Source: Pseudomonas fontis (GTDB lineage: Bacteria; Pseudomonadota; Gammaproteobacteria; Pseudomonadales; Pseudomonadaceae). Taken from it: a DNA stretch of 64,000 nucleotides. Location of the stretch: positions 1-64,000 of the forward strand of contig NZ_JAMDGY010000002.1 of NCBI RefSeq assembly GCF_028656955.1, given 5' to 3'. Numbering within the stretch: the stretch's first letter is position 1; every line of letters begins with the position of its first letter. The position numbers and the translations under genes were made by a program. The notes beneath the pieces are model-generated. The model did no database searches and was not told the DNA's origin. It was given only the letters and a program-made list of their open reading frames with translations. This document shows positions 53,123 through 61,823 of this stretch, piece by piece.

Positions 53123-54235
53123 TCAGGCGAGCCTGTGGTGGTGGCGCTGGCGCAGGTACGCCAGCACTTCAGCCTGATCGCCGGCGAACTCGATACGTTC
53201 GGCTTTGGCGTCGCGCTGGTAGACGTACATCGGGTCGTAGTACTCCTCCAGCAACACGCTGATCCACTCGCGATGGCCGTCCACTGCACCACGCACTTCC
53301 TGCGCTTGCAGGGCATTGTCCATGGCCGCAGCCAGACGCTGGAATCGCTCGCCGCCGAGCCGCTTGGCAATGCTCGACAGGCTCAGGCGCAGGCGCTCGG
53401 CAAACAGCGCAAAGCCCTCCTCGGTACCGTTGGCCTCGACAAAGCGTGCGCTCAGATCGACCACGTAGTCCTTGAGAATGCGCTCCACGCGGTTGTCGAA
53501 ACTGTCTTCCAGCCACACCAGTGGCGCAGCCTTCATGCGCAGTTGCATGGACAGCGGCAACGACCGCCCGCCAATCAAGCGCCCTTCGTCTTCCAGCACG
53601 AACTGCTCGATTCCCTGCGCGCGCTTTTTCAGGAAGTCCACGGCCAGGTTGTTCTCGAAAGAGATCTGCGGCGGCTGTGGCGTGACCTGCTTGCCGAAGC
53701 TCGACCCGCGATGGTTGGCGTGCCCTTCAAGGTCCACGGCGTTGTCCAACTGCGCCAGGGCCTCTGTCTTACCGGTGCCAGTCATGCCACCGAGCAGAAC
53801 CACGTCGCACTCGGCCATGGCCTGCTCATTGGTGTCGATCAGGAAGGTACGCAACGCCTTGTAGCCGCCGACCACGCGCGGGTAGGCAATACCGGCCTCA
53901 TCCTTCAGCCATTGCTGGGTGATCTGCGAGCGCAGGCCACCACGGAAGCAATACAGGTAGCCCTGCGGGTTGGCCCGGGCGAACTGCGCCCAGGCCTCGA
54001 TGCGGGCCTGCTTGATCGCGCCGCCGACCAGCGCATGGCCCAGCTCGATTGCGGCATGCTGGCCTTGCTGCTTGTAGGTGGTGCCGATCTGTTGGCGCTC
54101 GCTGTCGGTCATCAACGGCAGGTTGATCGACTGGGCGAACGCGCCCTTGTCGAACTCGACTGGGGCGCGTACGTCCATCAGGGGCAGATCGTTGAGAAAG
54201 AGTTCACGGAAATCAGTGCAGTCGCTGCGCATCAA
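53123..54235 (-). CDS. selU: tRNA 2-selenouridine synthase
   Basis: Enzyme of 370 residues (also called MnmH) replacing sulfur by selenium in the wobble 2-thiouridine of tRNA. Rhodanese domain first with catalytic Cys96 in [12 protein letters not shown], then a P-loop [14 protein letters not shown]. Uses selenophosphate from SelD, whose gene overlaps its start by 4 bp (ATGA). Confidence 0.95.
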   Translation of the reverse strand: MMRSDCTDFRELFLNDLPLMDVRAPVEFDKGAFAQSINLPLMTDSERQQIGTTYKQQGQHAAIELGHALVGGAIKQARIEAWAQFARANPQGYLYCFRGGLRSQITQQWLKDEAGIAYPRVVGGYKALRTFLIDTNEQAMAECDVVLLGGMTGTGKTEALAQLDNAVDLEGHANHRGSSFGKQVTPQPPQISFENNLAVDFLKKRAQGIEQFVLEDEGRLIGGRSLPLSMQLRMKAAPLVWLEDSFDNRVERILKDYVVDLSARFVEANGTEEGFALFAERLRLSLSSIAKRLGGERFQRLAAAMDNALQAQEVRGAVDGHREWISVLLEEYYDPMYVYQRDAKAERIEFAGDQAEVLAYLRQRHHHRLA

Positions 54236-55266
54236 AACACCTCGACTGCATGACGCTGTCGCTCGACCAGTTCGCCAATCGGCGACAGGTCGAGGCCCAG
54301 CGATGCAGCCATTTCGAGAAACGCCACCTGCCCTTCAGGCGCCACCGCCACCAGCAATCCACCACTGGTTTGCGGGTCGCACAACAGCAGTTTGTTGGCC
54401 TCGCTCAGGGGCGCAATGCGTTCGCCATAGCTGTCGAAATTGCGCAAGGTGCCGCCCGGCACGCAGCCTTCGGCAATGTAGTGGTCGACGCTGGCCAGGC
54501 GTGGCACTGCGGCGGCATCAAGGCGAGCACTGAGGCCGCTGCCATCGGCCATTTCCACCAGGTGGCCAAGCAGGCCGAAACCGGTGACATCGGTCATCGC
54601 CATGACCCCCGCCAGCTTGGCAAATTTGCTGCCGGCACGGTTGAGGGTGCACATCTGGTCGCGGGCCAGGCCCACGTCGGCGTCTCGCAGCAGGCCCTTT
54701 TTCTCGGCCGTGGTCAGCACGCCGCTGCCCAACGGCTTGGTCAGATAGAGCAGGCAACCGACTGTGCCGGTGTCGTTGCGCTTCATGTTGCGCTTGTCGA
54801 CGATGCCGGTCACCGCCAGGCCGAAGATCGGCTCGGGGGCATCAATGGAGTGGCCACCGGCCAGGGGAATCCCCGCCTCGTCACACACCGCGCGCCCGCC
54901 ACGAATCACTTCGCGGGCAATCTCCGGGGCCAGTACATTGACCGGCCAGCCGAGGATCGCGATGGCCATCAGCGGATCACCGCCCATGGCGTAGATGTCG
55001 CTGATGGCGTTGGTCGCGGCAATGCGCCCGAAATCGTAAGGGTCATCGACGATAGGCATGAAGAAGTCGGTGGTGGAGACCACGCCGCGCTCGTCATCAA
55101 TGGCATAAACCGCCGCGTCATCGCGCGAGGCATTGCCGACCCACAGCTTGGGGTCGAGGTTCTGCGCTCCGCTGCCGGCGAGAATCACTTCAAGGACCTT
55201 GGGTGAAATCTTGCAGCCACAGCCAGCACCATGGCTGTACTGGGTAAGACGTATCGGTTCGCTCAT
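54232..55266 (-). CDS. selD: Selenophosphate synthase
   Basis: Enzyme of 344 residues making selenophosphate from selenide and [14 protein letters not shown] places Cys16 and Lys19 at the positions of the catalytic pair of E. coli SelD, so it is the Cys form, not the selenocysteine form. No selA or selB lies near, and with selU next door the local use is tRNA modification. Its Shine-Dalgarno lies in a hairpin. Confidence 0.96.
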   Translation of the reverse strand: MSEPIRLTQYSHGAGCGCKISPKVLEVILAGSGAQNLDPKLWVGNASRDDAAVYAIDDERGVVSTTDFFMPIVDDPYDFGRIAATNAISDIYAMGGDPLMAIAILGWPVNVLAPEIAREVIRGGRAVCDEAGIPLAGGHSIDAPEPIFGLAVTGIVDKRNMKRNDTGTVGCLLYLTKPLGSGVLTTAEKKGLLRDADVGLARDQMCTLNRAGSKFAKLAGVMAMTDVTGFGLLGHLVEMADGSGLSARLDAAAVPRLASVDHYIAEGCVPGGTLRNFDSYGERIAPLSEANKLLLCDPQTSGGLLVAVAPEGQVAFLEMAASLGLDLSPIGELVERQRHAVEVF

Positions 55267-55274
55267 GGTGGATT

Positions 55275-55295
55275 GCCCCCTGTTGTTCAGGGGGC
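55275..55295 (-). promoter_or_regulatory. Hairpin over the selD ribosome-binding site
   Basis: GCCCCCTG and CAGGGGGC pair perfectly over 8 bp with loop AACAA (minus strand). The 3' arm AGGGGGC is the only Shine-Dalgarno-like sequence, 8-9 nt before the selD ATG, so it is hidden in the stem. It may also serve as end of the DUF4174 transcript, though no U-run follows. Confidence 0.65.
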
Positions 55296-55310
55296 CAGTC
55301 TAGCATCGAG

Positions 55311-55895
55311 TCAATCTTCGAGCGGCTTGGGTGGCGGCAGTGGCTTGGCAGGTTTGACCGGCTTGGCCGGTTTTCCGTCCTTGGCCGGCTTTTCTTCAGC
55401 ACCGGCCTGGCTGGCCGCCTGCGAGGCGACCGTGGGCGGCTGGATGGCTTTTTCCTCAGCCGGCAGCTGGTCGACCGCATCAAAAATCTGCTTGAAGCTC
55501 ACTGGCCCATCGCTCTCGATGCGCCGCGCCTCGCCGTCCTTGCCCACCAGGAAGACCCGCGTATCAGCCTTCTCAGCGGCTTTGCTGAGCTGGCGGATCA
55601 GGATCATGGTGTCTTTCTGTTCAAGGAACTTGTCGTCGCGTTTGCCGATGGTGCCGGCAACGCTGTAGAGCACCAGGTTGCGCTCGGCAAATTTGCTCTT
55701 GGTGTCCGGGTCTTTCAGGGCATCCTGCAAACCACGCAAGGTCGGGTCGGCAGTGCTGGGGACGATGACGATCAACGGGCGGGCCTTGCCCAGGTCCTGT
55801 TCCAGCGGCGAGGGGTCGACATTGCTGGGCGTGGCGGCGAACAGGGGGCCGGCAACAACCAGCAAACTGGCAAAGGTCAGTGACCGCACAAGCAT
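55311..55895 (-). CDS. DUF4174 periplasmic protein
   Basis: Protein of 194 residues with a signal peptide (LTFASLLVVAGPLFA), a thioredoxin-like DUF4174 domain (RPLIVIVPSTADPTLRGLQ, TMILIRQLSKAAEK, TRVFLVGKDGEARR), and a low-complexity Lys/Pro/Ala tail after residue 155. Function unknown. ATG follows GAAGGAGA. Confidence 0.85.
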   Translation of the reverse strand: MLVRSLTFASLLVVAGPLFAATPSNVDPSPLEQDLGKARPLIVIVPSTADPTLRGLQDALKDPDTKSKFAERNLVLYSVAGTIGKRDDKFLEQKDTMILIRQLSKAAEKADTRVFLVGKDGEARRIESDGPVSFKQIFDAVDQLPAEEKAIQPPTVASQAASQAGAEEKPAKDGKPAKPVKPAKPLPPPKPLED

Positions 55896-56089
55896 GTGTA
55901 TCTCCTTCTTGTTTCCTTTCCTCAAAGACTACGGATCAGCGCGAAAGATCCGAGGGGCGAGCCTAAACTACTGGTCCGGCTACCGGTTAATCACAAAGGT
56001 AACTTCCAGTTTCAGTGGCGACAGCGCACCTAAACTGGAGGATAGCTGATGGCTACCACCCTGCTTCCCGAACCTCTAGGTGAATTGCG

Positions 56090-56565
56090 ATGCCGACTCT
56101 GGAGACCTTGCTGTTGCTGCTGGTCGTGCTGGCTGCGCTGGGTTGCGCGCTGGTCGGCGGGCTGTTTTTCGCTTTTTCCAACTTTGTCATGCAGGCCTTG
56201 GCGCGCGTGCCCGAGGCGGCCGGTATCGCCGCCATGCAGGCGATCAATATCAGCGTGCTCAACCGTCTGTTCCTGGGTATTTTCATGGGTACGGCGGTGT
56301 TGTGCGTGGCGTTGATCATCGTCGCCGCCAGCCGCTGGGCGGCCCCCGGCAGCCTTTGCCTGGCCCTGGCGGGCGGGCTGTACCTGCTCGGTAACCTGGG
56401 CGTGACGATGCTCTTCAACGTGCCCAAGAACGAGGCGCTGGCCCGCTTGGACGCAGCGGACCCAGGCGCGGCTACCTCAGCGGCTGGAGCCGCTGGAACC
56501 ACGTGCGCACGGTCACCGCCCTGGCCGCCGCAGCGCTGCTGATGCTGGCCCTGACCCGGCTCTGA
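56090..56565 (+). pseudogene. DUF1772 (anthrone-oxygenase-like) gene with frameshift
   Basis: Residues 1-126 read as a DUF1772 membrane protein with three helices (LLLLLVVLAALGCALVGGLFF, GTAVLCVALIIVAASRW, LYLLGNLGVTMLF, then VPKNEALARLD). After about 56470 the frame goes to Ala/Pro-rich nonsense ending at 56542, while the next frame reads YLSGWSRWNHVRTVTAL and a fourth helix to a TGA at 56563-56565, the expected family end. A 1-base loss (or 2-base gain) near 56465-56475 would explain it. Either a decaying gene or a sequencing error. The repaired end abuts the UvrD-like gene exactly. Confidence 0.75.
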
Positions 56566-59085
56566 TCAGCCGCGCAGGTCTTCGAAGAAGGCCTTTTTGC
56601 CATCGACCTGGGTCGAGGCGCGCGGCAGGTTGGCCGCATCGCCAGTGGGCGCTTCGACGTGCCAATAGCAGTGCTTCACGGCCCGGGTGATGGCCACATA
56701 GGCCAAGCGCAGCACTTCGTCCTTCTGCGCCGTGTCGAACGCCTCCGGGTCGGCACCACGCGCCAGTCCGGCCTGGCGGTAGACCTGGTTCTTGTACGGC
56801 GAGCGGGTCAAGTGCTGGCAGTCGCCAAGCATGAACACCGCATCGGCCTGCAGGCCCTTGGCGCTGTGATAGGTCAGCTGGCGGAAACGCCGCTGCCCGG
56901 CCGGCAGGCCCGCCTCGTGGTTGATCAAGGGTTGCAGATGTTCGGCAATGGCCGCTTTATCGCTGCTTTTTCGATACAACATCATCACCGACTCGCCACG
57001 CCGGTAGTGTTCCAGCAGCGTCTGCGCCAGCGCCGTTTCATCACGTTCCAGCACCTTCACCGGGACCATTTCCTCGGCAGCCGGGCCGCAGGCGCGGGCC
57101 TTCTTGCCGCTGATTGCCGGGGCCGATTTCACGATGTGCTCGGCCGCGTCGATGATGTGCTGGTGGCTGCGGTAGTTGTCCGACAGCATGACCTTGGTAT
57201 TCGCCGGCGAGACGAACTCCTTGGTGAATTCCATGAAGTACTTCGGCGAACTGCCGCGCCAGCCGTAGATCGACTGCCAGTCATCCCCGACGCACAGCAG
57301 CGAGGAATGTTGCGCGGCCCGGCCTACATGCAATGCCGGGCCACGGCTGCGGATCTCGCGCAGGCAGGCGCGCAGCCACGAGACGATCTGCGGGGAGACG
57401 TCCTGGAACTCGTCGATCATCAAATGCGCGAGTGGGCGCAACAGCGGGTCCGGCAGCAGGCGCAGGTTTTCCGGGTTGTTCTCGCCGAACAGGGCGAACA
57501 TGCGGTTGTAGCTCATGATCGGCGGCGACTGGCCCAGCAGGTGTGCCTCCAGGGCCTTCCAGTACAGGCTCAGGGCCTCGAAGAACTGCGCGTCGTTGTC
57601 GCCACTGGCAAAGCTCATGCGCCCAACGGCAGCACTTACATCCAGGCCCAGGTTTTCGATAAAGCCGGCAGCGGTGACAAAGGCATCGAGCAACGGCGCC
57701 GCCGCCAGCTCACCCTTGACCTTGTAATCAAAGCCCGGCCCCGCCACGGCGTCGCCCGCCAGCGAGCTGGTCAGGCGCTTGGCGGCAGCGTAGTTCTCCA
57801 GCCAGATCACCGGCTTGTCGCAGAACGCCTGGAACAGCGTGCGCTTGATCACCCATTCCGCCCACACCGGCAACTTGGCGCCGGGGCGTTTGTACTGCTG
57901 GTTTTCCCCCGGGTCGAAGCCCAGCACCACCCAGGCGTCGAGCTCGGCGATGTAGCCATGGAAGTGGAAGCGGCTGCCGTTGATCTCGACGGTTTCACGG
58001 TTCGGCTCGATGCCCTTGATCGGCCAGGCACCGGCGCGGAACCACAGGTCTTCGAGGGTATCGCAGAGTTCTTCATCGCGGCTGGCCGACAGCTGGGTCA
58101 CCGCCATGCGCTTTTGTACGTCCGGGTGCTCACGGTCCAGCGCCTTGAGTTGCAGGGCTTCGCGGCGCAGCCCGCCGATCAGCTCGGCAAAGCGCGGGCT
58201 GGCGCGCAGCAGGTCGCGGTAGCACAGGTTCAGTTGCTGGCGCTGGGCGTCGTTGATACGCAGGTCGAACGGGTTGCTCTCGGCATTCGCCTCGGCGCCC
58301 AGCGGCAGGTCGCCGCCCAGCGTTTCGAACGCGCGCACCTGGCTGAACCCCGGCAGGCTGCGCACCAGCGGCAGGATCCGCGAATGGAAAGTGCGCACCA
58401 GCTCACGCGCCTGCATGGCATTCAGGCTCAGGTCCCACAGGCCGAAAACCTGGACCAGGCGCTGGATGAAGTCCTTGCGCGACTCACGGGTGAAGGTCAC
58501 CACGGTCATGGCGTCCAGCTCATAGCCCAGGTAATGGCGCAGCAGCAGGATGCGCAACACCAGCGAGGTGGACTTGCCGGCCCCGGCCCCGGCGATCACG
58601 CAGGTCGACGGCGTGTCGCTGAAGATCATCTTCCACTGCGCGGCGCTGGGTTGTGAGTGGGCCGGCAGGCGCTGGGCGACGTCGGCCTTGAAGCGCTTTT
58701 TCAGCTCGGCGCTGAGCGGCAGGCGCCAGTCATCGAACAGGTTGTCGTCACACCCTGGCACGCCGTGTTCGTCAGGGCGGGTATCGCGGATCACCAGGAC
58801 CTGGCGGCCCGCTTCATAGCCATCGATGCGCCCTTCTTCATAGCCTTCACGCAGGCCATCGACATGCCCGGTGCGCTGGCCGCTGGCATGGCCCTGGAAC
58901 CACGAATCGCGATGCTGCGCCTGCAACCGGCTCAAGCCACGCCCGAGCAGGCGCGCCGCCAGGCGTTTATGCCAGGGCAACTGGGCAGGTGGATTCAATT
59001 CGAGGGACAGCTTGGGACGCTCTTCAGACACACCGACTCCGGGTTGTTCACTAGTCGCCGACCATGTTCGCTCCATCTCGGGCAA
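56566..59085 (-). CDS. UvrD/HelIV-type superfamily 1 DNA helicase
   Basis: Helicase of 839 residues. Walker A is IAGAGAGKSTS (about 165), then TFTRESRKDF, DEFQDVSPQ (Walker B), CVGDDWQSIYGWRGSS, LSDNYRSH, TYHSAKGLQADAV and YVAITRA. Residues 65-95 hold a Gly-rich GxxxG-type stretch (GHVDGLREGYEEGRIDGYEAG). A long insertion separates motifs Ia and II. Likely in DNA repair or replication restart; the specific role is not known. Divergent from pirin. Confidence 0.92.
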   Translation of the reverse strand: MPEMERTWSATSEQPGVGVSEERPKLSLELNPPAQLPWHKRLAARLLGRGLSRLQAQHRDSWFQGHASGQRTGHVDGLREGYEEGRIDGYEAGRQVLVIRDTRPDEHGVPGCDDNLFDDWRLPLSAELKKRFKADVAQRLPAHSQPSAAQWKMIFSDTPSTCVIAGAGAGKSTSLVLRILLLRHYLGYELDAMTVVTFTRESRKDFIQRLVQVFGLWDLSLNAMQARELVRTFHSRILPLVRSLPGFSQVRAFETLGGDLPLGAEANAESNPFDLRINDAQRQQLNLCYRDLLRASPRFAELIGGLRREALQLKALDREHPDVQKRMAVTQLSASRDEELCDTLEDLWFRAGAWPIKGIEPNRETVEINGSRFHFHGYIAELDAWVVLGFDPGENQQYKRPGAKLPVWAEWVIKRTLFQAFCDKPVIWLENYAAAKRLTSSLAGDAVAGPGFDYKVKGELAAAPLLDAFVTAAGFIENLGLDVSAAVGRMSFASGDNDAQFFEALSLYWKALEAHLLGQSPPIMSYNRMFALFGENNPENLRLLPDPLLRPLAHLMIDEFQDVSPQIVSWLRACLREIRSRGPALHVGRAAQHSSLLCVGDDWQSIYGWRGSSPKYFMEFTKEFVSPANTKVMLSDNYRSHQHIIDAAEHIVKSAPAISGKKARACGPAAEEMVPVKVLERDETALAQTLLEHYRRGESVMMLYRKSSDKAAIAEHLQPLINHEAGLPAGQRRFRQLTYHSAKGLQADAVFMLGDCQHLTRSPYKNQVYRQAGLARGADPEAFDTAQKDEVLRLAYVAITRAVKHCYWHVEAPTGDAANLPRASTQVDGKKAFFEDLRG

Positions 59086-59297
59086 ATCGCTAGCCGAATG
59101 CTTGCAGATCAGTTAATTAGGCGACGAAGCGAAGAAATCACTGCATATTAAATATCTACTAAACTGATTGTTATAAGCCGATATTTACGCTTTTTTTCGA
59201 TGATACGCTGGAGGATCATTGGCCTCGTCAAGCAAATAGCCCGTCGTGCGACACGCTGAACAGAAGACCGCCACGACCCTGCCGAGGAGATGAGTTC

Positions 59298-59996
59298 ATG
59301 CTGCAACTTCGCCCATTCAACACCCTGGGTCACGCCAACCATGGCTGGCTGGATGCCCACCACCATTTCTCGTTCGCCGAGTATCACGATCCACGGAGGA
59401 TGAACTGGGGCAACCTGCGGGTCTGGAACGATGACCTGATCGCGGCCGGCGCCGGCTTCCCGCCGCACCCGCACCGCGACATGGAAATCATCACCTATGT
59501 TCGTGAAGGTGCGATTACCCACCAGGACAGCCTGGGCAACAAGGGCCGTACCGAAGCGGGCGATGTGCAGGTGATGAGTGCCGGCACCGGGGTTACCCAC
59601 AGTGAGTACAACCTGGAGAACGTCGATACGCGGATCTTCCAGATCTGGATCATTCCAGAGCGCGGTGGCCTGGCGCCTTCGTGGGGGGTGCGTCCGTTCC
59701 CCAAAGGTGAACGAGGTGAAGGCTTCGTGACCCTGGCCAGTGGCCGTGAGGGTGATGGCGATGTGTTGGGTATCCGCGCTGATGCTCGGCTAGTGGCGGC
59801 AACGCTGCAGGCAGGGGAAAGTGCCGAGTACCGCCTGGATGCCGGGCGCCGGGCGTACCTGGTGCCGGCCAAGGGCGTGATCGAGGTGAACGGGTTGCGC
59901 GCAGAGGCTCGGGACGGGGTGGCGGTTGAAGACGAGCAGGTGCTCGTGGTGACCGCACTGGAAGAGAGTGAGATTGTGCTGGTTGATGTGGCGTAA
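59298..59996 (+). CDS. Pirin-family bicupin protein (YhhW-like)
   Basis: Protein of 232 residues. PPHPHRDMEIITYVREG supplies two of the metal His and a Glu region, and GTGVTHSEYN the third His with Glu, the quercetinase-type iron site. Some pirins act as redox sensors or dioxygenases; the role here is unknown. ATG follows GAGGAG. Confidence 0.92.
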   Translation: MLQLRPFNTLGHANHGWLDAHHHFSFAEYHDPRRMNWGNLRVWNDDLIAAGAGFPPHPHRDMEIITYVREGAITHQDSLGNKGRTEAGDVQVMSAGTGVTHSEYNLENVDTRIFQIWIIPERGGLAPSWGVRPFPKGERGEGFVTLASGREGDGDVLGIRADARLVAATLQAGESAEYRLDAGRRAYLVPAKGVIEVNGLRAEARDGVAVEDEQVLVVTALEESEIVLVDVA

Positions 59997-60007
59997 TCGA
60001 GGGCCCA

Positions 60008-60080
60008 ATCGCCGGCAAGGCCGGCTCCCACAAGATCGCAATGCTGCACAGATCCTGTGGGAGCCGGCCTTGCCGGCGAT
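60008..60080. repeat. Inverted pair of REP elements
   Basis: ATCGCCGGCAAGGCCGGCTC... (60008-60032) and its reverse complement (60056-60080), 23 bp apart, between convergent pirin and pgm. Same layout as the pair at 7751. Confidence 0.92.
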
Positions 60081-60091
60081 GCTTTGGGCTT

Positions 60092-61732
60092 TTAGGCGAT
60101 AGCGGCATCCACCAACGCCTGCGCCTCGCCCACCAGACGCTGCAAATGCGCCTCGTCGACAAAGCTTTCGGCGTAGATCTTGTAGATGTCTTCAGTGCCC
60201 GACGGACGCGCTGCGAACCAGCCGCTAGCCGTCATCACCTTCAAGCCGCCAATGGCCTGGTTGTTGCCCGGCGCATGGCTGAGAATCTGTTCAATCGGCT
60301 CGCCCGCCAGCTCGGTCGACTTGACCTGCTCCGGCGCCAGCTTGCCCAGCAAGGCTTTCTGTTGCGGCGTGGCCTTGGCATCAACCCGGGTAGCAAACGG
60401 CTTGCCGAGCTGCTCGCTCATTTTTTCGTAGGCCTGGTTCGGATCAAGGCCCGTACGCGCGGTCATTTCTGCCGCCAGCAAAGCCGGGATCAAGCCATCC
60501 TTGTCGGTGCTCCAGACGCTACCGTCCTTGCGCAGGAACGACGCCCCTGCACTCTCTTCCCCGCCAAAGCCCAGCGAGCCATCAAACAGGCCATCGGCGA
60601 AGAACTTGAAGCCTACCGGCACTTCATACAAGCGACGACCCAAACGCGCAGCCACCCGGTCGATCATGCCGCTGCTGACCACGGTCTTGCCCACCGCGGC
60701 ATCAGCGCGCCACTGCGGACGGTTCTGGAACAGGTAGTCGATGCTGACCGCCAGGTAGTTGTTCGGCGCCATCAGGCCGCCCGACGGGGTGACGATGCCG
60801 TGACGGTCGTGGTCCGGGTCGCAGGCAAAGGCGACATCAAAGCGGTCGCGCAGGCCGATCAGGCCCTGCATCGCGTGCGGCGAAGACGGGTCCATGCGGA
60901 TCTGGCCATCCCAGTCGACGCACATGAAGCGGTAGGTTGGATCAACCTCGGTGTTCACCACGTCCAGGTTCAGGCGATAGCGCTCGGCAATGGCTGGCCA
61001 GTAGTTCACCCCGGCACCGCCCAGCGGGTCGACACCCAGGCGCAGGCCCGCATTGCGGATGACGTCGAAGTCGATGACGTTTTCCAGGTCGGCCACATAG
61101 CTGTTCAGGTAGTCATGGCGATGCGTGGTGGCGGCCTTGAGCGCTTGCTCGTAGCCCATGCGTTTCACGCCCTTCAGGCCATCGGCGAGCAGTTCGTTGG
61201 CCTTGGCCTCGATCCACTTGGTGACATGGCTGTCGGCCGGGCCGCCATTGGGCGGGTTGTACTTGAAGCCACCGCCCTGCGGCGGGTTGTGCGACGGGGT
61301 AATCACCACGCCGTCGGCCAGGCCCGCTGTGCGGCCACGGTTGTAGCAGATGATCGCGTGGGAAATCGCCGGGGTCGGGGTGTATTCGTCATCCTTGGCC
61401 AGCATCACCTCGACGCCATTGGCCGCCAGCACTTCCAGCGCCGTGGCCGCTGCCGGGGTCGACAGGGCATGGGTGTCGATGCCGATGAACAGTGGGCCGT
61501 CGATCCCTTGCGCCTTGCGGTACAGGCAGATCGCCTGGCTGATGGCCAGGACGTGGTTTTCGTTGAAGCTCAGCTCGAAGGAAGTGCCACGGTGCCCGGA
61601 GGTACCGAATGCAACCCGCTGGGTGGCAACGGCCGCGTCGGGTTGACCCGTGTAATAGGCAGTCAACAGTCGTGGAACATCGACGAGTACGGACGCTGGT
61701 GCCGGTTTGCCCGCCAAAGGACTGAGCTTCAT
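60092..61732 (-). CDS. pgm: Phosphoglucomutase (alpha-D-glucose phosphate-specific)
   Basis: Enzyme of 546 residues interconverting glucose-1-phosphate and glucose-6-phosphate. [12 protein letters not shown] near the N-terminus, the phosphoserine loop [18 protein letters not shown] (about residue 146), the metal loop DPDHDRHG and the sugar loop GGEESAGAS are all present. ATG chosen at MKLSPLAG behind GAGG. Supplies precursors for surface glycans and glycogen/trehalose. Confidence 0.95.
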   Translation of the reverse strand: MKLSPLAGKPAPASVLVDVPRLLTAYYTGQPDAAVATQRVAFGTSGHRGTSFELSFNENHVLAISQAICLYRKAQGIDGPLFIGIDTHALSTPAAATALEVLAANGVEVMLAKDDEYTPTPAISHAIICYNRGRTAGLADGVVITPSHNPPQGGGFKYNPPNGGPADSHVTKWIEAKANELLADGLKGVKRMGYEQALKAATTHRHDYLNSYVADLENVIDFDVIRNAGLRLGVDPLGGAGVNYWPAIAERYRLNLDVVNTEVDPTYRFMCVDWDGQIRMDPSSPHAMQGLIGLRDRFDVAFACDPDHDRHGIVTPSGGLMAPNNYLAVSIDYLFQNRPQWRADAAVGKTVVSSGMIDRVAARLGRRLYEVPVGFKFFADGLFDGSLGFGGEESAGASFLRKDGSVWSTDKDGLIPALLAAEMTARTGLDPNQAYEKMSEQLGKPFATRVDAKATPQQKALLGKLAPEQVKSTELAGEPIEQILSHAPGNNQAIGGLKVMTASGWFAARPSGTEDIYKIYAESFVDEAHLQRLVGEAQALVDAAIA

Positions 61733-61823
61733 GCAAAACCTCAAAAATATTCAGGGTAACGAAAGTCGGGAGTTTACTGGCACTTCGACCGCATGGCGAT
61801 GGGGTCGATCCCTGCGCCCACGA

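Noticed and set aside
56659..58656. Rightward frame of 665 codons across the UvrD-type helicase
   Set aside because: The helicase motifs are all on the minus strand; the rightward product has none.
60041..61759. Rightward frame of 572 codons across pgm
   Set aside because: Antisense to a fully conserved phosphoglucomutase.
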